Shown one piece after another: positions 37,321 to 43,592 of a stretch of DNA of 64,000 nt. The position numbers and the translations under genes were made by a program. How positions within the stretch are numbered: position 1 is the first letter of the stretch; each line of letters begins with the position of its first letter. This DNA comes from Gordonia pseudamarae (GTDB lineage: Bacteria; Actinomycetota; Actinomycetes; Mycobacteriales; Mycobacteriaceae), in NCBI RefSeq assembly GCF_025273675.1, contig NZ_CP045809.1, positions 2,542,001 through 2,606,000 of the forward strand, written 5' to 3'. Below the pieces are notes generated by a model, which saw only the letters and a list, made by a program, of their open reading frames with translations, searched no databases and was not told the DNA's origin.

Positions 37321-38664
37321 GTGGCTGCCTTCGCAGCCCCGGACGGCACCGCGTCGCTCGCCGGCACGGCGATGCCGGTGAGCCGCATGACCATCGGGCT
37401 CAGTGATCGTATCCACCTCGGCGAGCCCGTGAACGCACTGATCGGCCCCATCGAGCTGCCCGACCTCGGCACCGTGCGCGACAACATCGCCGCCTTCACC
37501 TCGTACGGTCCGCACACGCGCCTGGCGCTACGCCCCGACGACACCGGCACCCGCTGGGTCCACGACCCGCGACGGCTGCTGGATTCGGTCGAGGTCATCG
37601 ACGAGCCGGCCGATCCGCTGAGCCTGCTGGTTCCCACCGGCCGCCCGAATGCCCCGATGCGGATCACGCTGGCCGGCCGGTACCTGCGCACCGAACACGA
37701 CCATGGCGTGGGCGAGATCCGGTTCGGGCTGCTGGCCCATCAGGTCATCACGGGCGCCGTCGACCCGCGCGACCCCGCGATCCAGGCCCAGATCACCCGG
37801 CGCTGGGACGGCCTGGCCACCGCGGCCGTTCGCGTCTTCGGCTCCCGCCCCACCCGGGTGCGTGACGCATTCCGGTCGATCCGCACCACCGCGGCCACCC
37901 CCGCAGCCTTCACCCCCACGGCGTTCAGCCCTACCACCGATTTCCCGATCGACGCCGGGCAGCCTGCCGGTACCCGGCGACCCACGCCGAGCGGGCCGTA
38001 CGCGGTGGAGGTCGCGGCGATGCCCACGGCCACCCTCGGCGAGCTGCGCGCCTGGCGCGATTCGGCGATCCCCGGCGTGAGCCTGTTCGCGTTGGTCGTC
38101 GCCGGCCTGACCCGCGCGCTCCTCGGTGCCGGGATCGCGGTCGACGACATGGGGACCCTGCCGGTCGACCTGCGCCGGTACCTGCCCGCCAACACCAATC
38201 CGCTGGCAAACTTCGTCTCCGGGGTCCAGCTGCCCCTGCGGGACGGCAGCGATCCCGCACGGCTGCACAACGATCTGGTCGCGGCCGTCGCCTCGGGCCG
38301 TCCGATTCTGTCGCTGGCCCGGGTGACCGCCCTGTCGCGGGCCGCGGAACTACTCGCCACCATCGGCCGGGACCCCCACGTACCGCCTCCGGACACGACG
38401 AGGGCACCGCTGGTGTTCACCGGCATCCAGGCGCACCAGCAGTTGCTGGACAGCTACCCGTGGATCGATCGGGGCGCTTCGATCTATGTCACCGGAGCCC
38501 ACCCCGCGGCCCCGCACGGAATCACCCTGCAATCGGCCACCGTGCACGACCGGCTGCTCATCAGCGCGTCGTTCCAACCCGACGTGTACCGGCGCGGTCA
38601 ACTGCGCGCAGCGCTCGACGCATTCGTCGCCGACCCGGTCGAGGTACTGCGTGAGTGCGGCTGA
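37321..38664 (+). CDS. Condensation-superfamily (PapA/C-domain-like) acyltransferase
   Basis: The 447-residue soluble protein has C-domain-like features: the segment LPVDLRRYLPANTNPLANF, comparable to the PVDLR segment of PapA5 and wax-ester-synthase proteins, and a degenerate active-site motif EHDHGVGE (125-132). In the latter the catalytic His may be H128 and the usual Asp is Glu132. It may transfer the activated aryl group of the cluster to an amine or hydroxyl. The start is uncertain: GTG 37321 follows the in-frame stop at 37288, and ATG 37387 (MTIGLSDR) has GGTGAG nearby. Reduced activity cannot be excluded. Confidence 0.6.
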   Translation: MAAFAAPDGTASLAGTAMPVSRMTIGLSDRIHLGEPVNALIGPIELPDLGTVRDNIAAFTSYGPHTRLALRPDDTGTRWVHDPRRLLDSVEVIDEPADPLSLLVPTGRPNAPMRITLAGRYLRTEHDHGVGEIRFGLLAHQVITGAVDPRDPAIQAQITRRWDGLATAAVRVFGSRPTRVRDAFRSIRTTAATPAAFTPTAFSPTTDFPIDAGQPAGTRRPTPSGPYAVEVAAMPTATLGELRAWRDSAIPGVSLFALVVAGLTRALLGAGIAVDDMGTLPVDLRRYLPANTNPLANFVSGVQLPLRDGSDPARLHNDLVAAVASGRPILSLARVTALSRAAELLATIGRDPHVPPPDTTRAPLVFTGIQAHQQLLDSYPWIDRGASIYVTGAHPAAPHGITLQSATVHDRLLISASFQPDVYRRGQLRAALDAFVADPVEVLRECG

Positions 38665-38703
38665 CGCGCCCGTCGAGCCGTCGATTGCCAGACCCGACGG
38701 TGA

Positions 38704-38722
38704 TTAGATTAGGCTAACCTCT
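38704..38722. promoter_or_regulatory. IdeR-like iron box 6
   Basis: This site matches the IdeR consensus at 16 of 19 positions, among the best in the window. It lies 43 nt upstream of the TTG start of the GT2 gene. Confidence 0.75.
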
Positions 38723-38765
38723 GGCCCGAACGGCGCGAACCCGACAATCGGCCGCCGCCTCACCG

Positions 38766-40052
38766 TTGATTGGATTCGAGCAACCGCCCATGATTCCCGA
38801 AGTGACTCTCACCTCTCCCATGCCATCGGGTGGGACGCCGAGTTGGCCAGGTGCCGCCTGGATCGGCGTCGCCGACATCTCACAGCTCATCCAGCAGGGA
38901 CATACCGGGCAGTTCATCGGGGTCACAACCGATGCCGAGGCGTACACGATCGCACGAATCCTGATCCGGGACGGGCTGATACCGCTGGAGTTCGCGCAAG
39001 TACCACTGGTCGACGGATGCGCACTCCTGCCGATTCCGGCCATCGGCGAGCGCCGTGACGCCGGCGCACTGCCGCCGATGTCGGTGGTGCTGTGCACGCG
39101 CGAGCGCCCGGACGACCTGCGCGGGGCGCTGGCCTCGCTCCTGCTCGTGGACTATCCGGAGTTCGAGATCATCGTGGTGGACAACGCGCCGATCACCGAC
39201 GGCACCGAGCAGGTGGTGACCGCGATCGACGATCCGCGGGTGCGACGGGTGGTGGAACCGGTTGCCGGTCTGTCGATGGCCCGCAATGCCGGGATCCGTG
39301 CGGCCCGGCACGAGATCATCGCCTTCACCGATGATGACGTCGTCGCCGATCAGGGCTGGCTACGCGGCCTGGCAACCGGATTCGCCCAGGCCGACGACGT
39401 GGCCTGCGTCGCCGGTCTGGTGCCCAGCGGCGAACTTCGCACGATGCCCCAGGCGTACTTCGACTGGCGGGTGTCCTGGGCCGACAACATCGAACCGCGC
39501 ATGTACCGACTATCCGACCCCCCGGACGACGTACCCCTGTTCCCGTTCCAGATCGGGCGATTCGGCACGGGCGCGAACTTCGCGATCCGGCGCAAGATCA
39601 TCATCGATCTGGGCATGTTCGACGAACGCCTCGGCGCGGGCACCGCGACGTGCGGCGGTGAAGATCTCGATGTCTTCTTCCGGGTCGTCGCGGCCGGTCA
39701 CTGTCTGGCCACGGAGCCGACCTCGATCATCTGGCATCGGCACCGCAGCGACGACGAGGCACTGCTCAAGCAGGCCCGCGGCTACGGCATGGGCCTGGGC
39801 GCCTGGCTCACCAAGGTCGCCCTCGACAGCGAACATCGACGGCTGGCACTGTCAGTGCTGCGCCACCGCGGGCGCGCGGTGGCCCGGGCCGGCAAGGCGT
39901 ATTGCGCCATCGCGGCGCCGCCCCCGGCGTTCTTGCGGGATGTGCCGCGATCTGTCGGCCGGACCGAGGTGCTCTCGGTGGTACGTGGACCAGCAGCGCT
40001 CTGGCGCGAGCAACGCAGACAACGAGCGCGACAAACGCGTCCCCCGCGCTGA
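38766..40052 (+). CDS. Family-2 glycosyltransferase
   Basis: The 428-residue protein has an N-terminal extension of about 100 residues, then a GT-A domain with MSVVLCTRERPDDLRGAL, AFTDDDVVADQGW, GTGANFAIRR, CGGEDLDVFFRV and IIWHRHRSD. It is paralogous to the C-terminal half of the dual GT at 29462-31516. TTG 38766 is the first start after the iron box; ATG 38790 is an alternative. It is separated from the hydroxylase gene by 121 nt holding another iron box. Donor and acceptor are unknown. Confidence 0.82.
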   Translation: MIGFEQPPMIPEVTLTSPMPSGGTPSWPGAAWIGVADISQLIQQGHTGQFIGVTTDAEAYTIARILIRDGLIPLEFAQVPLVDGCALLPIPAIGERRDAGALPPMSVVLCTRERPDDLRGALASLLLVDYPEFEIIVVDNAPITDGTEQVVTAIDDPRVRRVVEPVAGLSMARNAGIRAARHEIIAFTDDDVVADQGWLRGLATGFAQADDVACVAGLVPSGELRTMPQAYFDWRVSWADNIEPRMYRLSDPPDDVPLFPFQIGRFGTGANFAIRRKIIIDLGMFDERLGAGTATCGGEDLDVFFRVVAAGHCLATEPTSIIWHRHRSDDEALLKQARGYGMGLGAWLTKVALDSEHRRLALSVLRHRGRAVARAGKAYCAIAAPPPAFLRDVPRSVGRTEVLSVVRGPAALWREQRRQRARQTRPPR

Positions 40053-40139
40053 TCGCCGACCTGCGTGCGATCACCAGGCTAACGCAGCCACCCCCTGCCG
40101 GGCCCGTCGATCTCAGCTACCGTTAAGCTGGCCCAGGAT

Positions 40140-40158
40140 TCAGGTAAGCCTAAACAAA
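40140..40158. promoter_or_regulatory. IdeR-like iron box 7
   Basis: This site matches the IdeR consensus at 15 of 19 positions and lies 15 nt upstream of the hydroxylase start. TTAAGC lies 16 nt before a TAAGCC inside the box, so the site probably overlaps the -10. Confidence 0.7.
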
Positions 40159-40173
40159 GCAAGGTGGTCCTCA

Positions 40174-41397
40174 GTGGGTAGCGATAGCTCGGCCCGAACT
40201 CAGGTCGCGATCGTCGGCGCCGGCCCTGCAGGCCTGACGCTGGGGCATCTGCTGCACCTCCAGGGCATCGATTCGATCATCGTCGAACGCAGCAGCCGCG
40301 ACCACGTGGAGAAGCGGCTGCGCGCCGGCATCATCGAACAGCCCGGCGTCGACCTATTGGTGGCCGCCGGGCTGGGCGACCGACTCCTGCGCGAGGGCAT
40401 GGTGCACGGCGGCTTCTACCTGCGCTACGACAACACCACCCACTACCTGGACTTTCATCCCTACACCGGGCAGCACGCGACCGTCTACGGTCAGCACGAG
40501 CTGGTCAAGGACCTGATCGCCGCACGCATCGATACCGGGCGGCCGCTGGTGTTCGAGGCCGAGGTCACCGACATCTCGCCGACCGGGCCCGCCGCCGGGG
40601 TCAGGTATCGGACGGCGACCGGCGAAGACACGATCGAGGCCGACTTCGTCGTCGGCGCGGACGGTTTCCACGGAGCCGGCCGAGCGGCGATTCCCGCGTC
40701 CGTGCGCAACGAATTGATCCGCGAGTACCCGGTGTCGTGGCTGGGCATCCTGGCCGAGTCGACCCCCGCCGCACCGGAGGGGATGTACTGTCCGCACCCG
40801 GACGGATTGTCGGTGCACAGCATGCGCGGGCCGCGGTTGTCGCGGCAGTATCTGCAGGTTCCCGCCGGTACCGAACTCGCCGAGTGGAGCGACGACCGGA
40901 TCTGGGCGGAGCTGTCCCGCCGATGTGCCGCCTCCGATGCGGCACCGCTGGAAACCGGACCGATCATCGAGCGTTCCCTCGCCCCGTTGCGCAGCTACGT
41001 CGCGGGCACCATGCAGTACGAACGGCTGTTCCTCGCGGGCGATTCGGCCCACATCGTGCCGCCGACCGGCGCCAAGGGCCTGAACCTGGCGCTGTCGGAT
41101 GTCTGCGTCCTCTCCCATGCACTGGGCGCGGCCGTCAATCACGCGAACACCGACCACCTGGCCGGCTATACCGCCACCGCACTGCCCAGAGTCATGGCAG
41201 CCCAGAGGTTTTCGGCACTGCTCACCACCACTCTGCACGCACTGCCCGGCGACGGCTTCACCGAGGCGCTACGCCGCGCGACACTCGATCGGTGGGTCGG
41301 TTCACCGGCGGCGCAGCATGAGCTCGGCGAGGTGTATCTGGGCCTGCCCTTCCCCACCGCCCCACTCTACCCGGTCGCGGCCGGATCGCCGGGCTAG
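40174..41397 (+). CDS. PobA-like FAD aromatic hydroxylase
   Basis: This 407-residue class A flavoprotein monooxygenase resembles 4-hydroxybenzoate 3-hydroxylase. It has GAGPAG (15-20), RAGIIEQPGVDLL, GADGFHG and GDSAHIVPPTGAKG. The substrate pocket residues of Pseudomonas PobA (Y201, S212, R214, R220, Y222) are all present as Y205, S216, R218, R224 and Y226, and a Tyr near 385 as Y388. The substrate therefore should be a benzoate with a 4-hydroxyl group. Next to the aminohydroxybenzoate genes, 3-amino-4-hydroxybenzoate is as likely as 4-hydroxybenzoate. AAGGTGG precedes GTG 40174. The open frame upstream is read-through from another gene. Confidence 0.83.
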   Translation: MGSDSSARTQVAIVGAGPAGLTLGHLLHLQGIDSIIVERSSRDHVEKRLRAGIIEQPGVDLLVAAGLGDRLLREGMVHGGFYLRYDNTTHYLDFHPYTGQHATVYGQHELVKDLIAARIDTGRPLVFEAEVTDISPTGPAAGVRYRTATGEDTIEADFVVGADGFHGAGRAAIPASVRNELIREYPVSWLGILAESTPAAPEGMYCPHPDGLSVHSMRGPRLSRQYLQVPAGTELAEWSDDRIWAELSRRCAASDAAPLETGPIIERSLAPLRSYVAGTMQYERLFLAGDSAHIVPPTGAKGLNLALSDVCVLSHALGAAVNHANTDHLAGYTATALPRVMAAQRFSALLTTTLHALPGDGFTEALRRATLDRWVGSPAAQHELGEVYLGLPFPTAPLYPVAAGSPG

Positions 41398-41443
41398 TCG
41401 GCAGACCGAAATGTGTCGCAGATCATGACCAGCATTTTGGCCA

Positions 41444-41462
41444 GTTGGCTAGGCTAGCCTAA
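41444..41462. promoter_or_regulatory. IdeR-like iron box 8
   Basis: This site matches the IdeR consensus at 15 of 19 positions and lies 38 nt upstream of the aldolase start. It probably controls the whole 41.5-48.4 kb operon. Confidence 0.7.
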
Positions 41463-41500
41463 TATTTTTCGAAAGCCCCATATCGGTCGCAGGAGAAAAC

Positions 41501-42325
41501 ATGGACACCCACTACGCACCTGCCAACGCCAACCTCTCAAGTGGCAAGGCGTTGCGGTTGGCGCGCATCAGCGACCCCGTGACCCGGCGCGCGCATATCG
41601 TGCCCATGGACCATTCGGTCACGGTCGGGCCGCTGGGCCCGGTCGATCACACCGAACAGATGGTGTCTCTGCTGGCCAGCACCGGCATCAATGCCGTCGT
41701 CCTGCATCGCGGCCGGATCAACCGGGTGCCCATCGACGCGTTCACCAGCATCGGCCTGATCGTCCACCTGTCGGCGGGCACCTCGATGAGCCTGGACACC
41801 GACGCCAAGGTTCTCGTGGCCGGAGTCGAGGCGGCCGTGCGCTCAGGCGCCGACGCGGTCAGCATCCACGTCAACATCGGCTCGCACACCGAACGTCAAC
41901 AACTCGACGACTTCGCCACGGTCTCGCGTGAATGCGACGTCCTCGGCGTCCCCCTCCTGGCGATGATGTACGCGCGCGGTCCCCGGCAGACCGGCCCCAC
42001 CTCCACCGGCACGATCGCCCACCTGGCGGCCATCGCCACCGACCTCGGCGCCGACATGATCAAACTCGACTACGCCGGCTCACCGACCGCGATGCAGAGC
42101 GTCGTCGCGTCCACCCCGGCCCCCATCTACGTCGCCGGCGGAACCACGGTCAGCGACGACGCCGCGATCGCCCTGGGTGCAGAGGTGATGTCCAGCGGTG
42201 TCGCCGGCCTGAGCTTCGGACGTAACGTCTTCGGCGCGACCAACCCGGTCCGCGTCGCCACCGCCCTCGCACATATCGTGCACAAGCGCATCGGGGACGG
42301 TGAGCGCGTCGCGGCGCTCGCCTGA
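41501..42325 (+). CDS. Class I aldolase, ADH-synthase/GriI-like
   Basis: The 274-residue TIM-barrel aldolase belongs to the family of archaeal 2-amino-3,7-dideoxy-heptulosonate synthase and actinomycete GriI. Motifs are PMDHSVTVGPLG (36-47), MYARG with Tyr157, the Schiff-base lysine in ADMIKLDYAG (K188), and GGTTVSDD. GriI condenses aspartate semialdehyde and dihydroxyacetone phosphate as the first step to 3-amino-4-hydroxybenzoate. The partner gene follows directly. AGGAG precedes ATG 41501. Assignment to GriI chemistry rather than the shikimate bypass rests on context. Confidence 0.8.
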   Translation: MDTHYAPANANLSSGKALRLARISDPVTRRAHIVPMDHSVTVGPLGPVDHTEQMVSLLASTGINAVVLHRGRINRVPIDAFTSIGLIVHLSAGTSMSLDTDAKVLVAGVEAAVRSGADAVSIHVNIGSHTERQQLDDFATVSRECDVLGVPLLAMMYARGPRQTGPTSTGTIAHLAAIATDLGADMIKLDYAGSPTAMQSVVASTPAPIYVAGGTTVSDDAAIALGAEVMSSGVAGLSFGRNVFGATNPVRVATALAHIVHKRIGDGERVAALA

Positions 42326-42380
42326 CACCCGTTTCACGGTGCCACTTCTAACCACAGCAGAAAGTCAGGTCCATCCGCAT

Positions 42381-43592
42381 ATGACCAGCCATGTCGTCGT
42401 CACCGACCAGATCGTGCCCGCCGCGCCGTCGGACACCGACCGCACCACCCAACACTTCGCCTGGGTCGACGTCCGCGCGCTCCAGGGCGCGGCGCGTGAC
42501 GCCGTGGTGCAGGCCGCCATCAACTACGGTCTCGACGGCATCGTCGCCGACGATCCGGAGCTGCTCGCCGGCCTCCCCCCGACCATCCGCCGCATCCTCA
42601 CCGGCGGCGCACAGTCGGCCGCGGCGGGCAAGTCGCGGCCGGACAAGAAGAAGGGCGACGCGGACAAGGCCGCGGACCCCGCCGCACCGTTCACCCCGGA
42701 CCTGGTGCTCACCGAGGCCACCGACCTGCGGGCCGGAGACACGCCGGCCGCCGGCGTGCATGTCGTGGTGTCCGACGCCGCGACTCTCGGCCATGCCTGC
42801 GACCTGGTCCGGGTGACTCCGTGGACAGTGCTGACCTTCACCGATCCCACCAAGATCCCGCTGGAGATCGTCATCGCGGCGGCGGAGAACTCAGGCGGCA
42901 AGACAGTCACCGTCGTCAACGACATCGAGGACGCGGGCATCGTCAAACTCGTCCTCGAGCACGGGTCCGATGGTCTGCTGCTGGCACCGCGCCATGCCGA
43001 CGACGTCGTGGCGCTGGTCAACGTGCTGACCCCGGAAACCGCCAAGATGGAGCTGTCGGAGCTGACCATCACGGACGTGGCGCACATCGGGATGGGTGAG
43101 CGCGCCTGCATCGACACCTGCTCGCTGCTCGAGCTCGACGAGGGCTGCCTCATCGGTTCGTTCGCCAGCGGAATGTTCCTGTCGTGCAGCGAAACCCATC
43201 CGCTGCCCTACATGCCGACGCGGCCGTTCCGCTGGAATGCCGGTGCCGTGCACTCGTACGTGATGACCCCGGACAACCGCACCCGCTACGTCAGCGAACT
43301 GCGCGCCGGTCAGCCTATCCTCGCCGTTCGCACCGACGGCTCGGTGCGCGAGGTCCGGATCGGCCGGGTCAAGATCGAACGCCGCCCGTTGATCTCCATC
43401 ACCGCGACCTCCACCGGCGGCAAGACGATCAACGTCATCGCCCAGGACGACTGGCACGTGCGGCTGCTCGGCCCCGGCGGCTCGGTCAACAACGTCACCG
43501 AACTCAAGCCCGGCGACGTCCTGCTCGGCTACGTCCCCACCGAAGCCCGCCACGTCGGCCTTCCGATCACCGAATTCTGTGAGGAACGCTAA
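42381..43592 (+). CDS. 3-dehydroquinate synthase II-like; probable 3-amino-4-hydroxybenzoate synthase (GriH-like)
   Basis: The 403-residue protein belongs to the DHQ synthase II family: GMGERACIDTCSLL, GEGCLIGSFASGMFL-type core (here DEGCLIGSFASGMFL), RPFRWNAGAVHSYV, RYVSELRAG and VGRVKIERRPL (here IGRVKIERRPL). GriH of this family cyclises the GriI product to 3-amino-4-hydroxybenzoate. A low-complexity Lys/Asp insertion (GKSRPDKKKGDADKAADP) interrupts the N-terminal domain. ATG 42381 is 55 nt after the aldolase stop. Its end overlaps the synthetase gene by 14 nt. Actinomycetes make dehydroquinate with AroB, so a secondary-metabolic role is likely. Confidence 0.8.
   Translation: MTSHVVVTDQIVPAAPSDTDRTTQHFAWVDVRALQGAARDAVVQAAINYGLDGIVADDPELLAGLPPTIRRILTGGAQSAAAGKSRPDKKKGDADKAADPAAPFTPDLVLTEATDLRAGDTPAAGVHVVVSDAATLGHACDLVRVTPWTVLTFTDPTKIPLEIVIAAAENSGGKTVTVVNDIEDAGIVKLVLEHGSDGLLLAPRHADDVVALVNVLTPETAKMELSELTITDVAHIGMGERACIDTCSLLELDEGCLIGSFASGMFLSCSETHPLPYMPTRPFRWNAGAVHSYVMTPDNRTRYVSELRAGQPILAVRTDGSVREVRIGRVKIERRPLISITATSTGGKTINVIAQDDWHVRLLGPGGSVNNVTELKPGDVLLGYVPTEARHVGLPITEFCEER

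Noticed and set aside
39262..40173. Possible N-terminal extension of the PobA-like gene
   Set aside because: The frame overlaps the GT2 gene out of phase; the flavoprotein fold and Shine-Dalgarno begin at GTG 40174.
42381..43592. Assignment as a primary shikimate-pathway dehydroquinate synthase
   Set aside because: Actinomycetes use AroB; the iron box, the GriI-like partner and the synthetase next to it fit aminohydroxybenzoate synthesis better, although sequence alone cannot separate the two.
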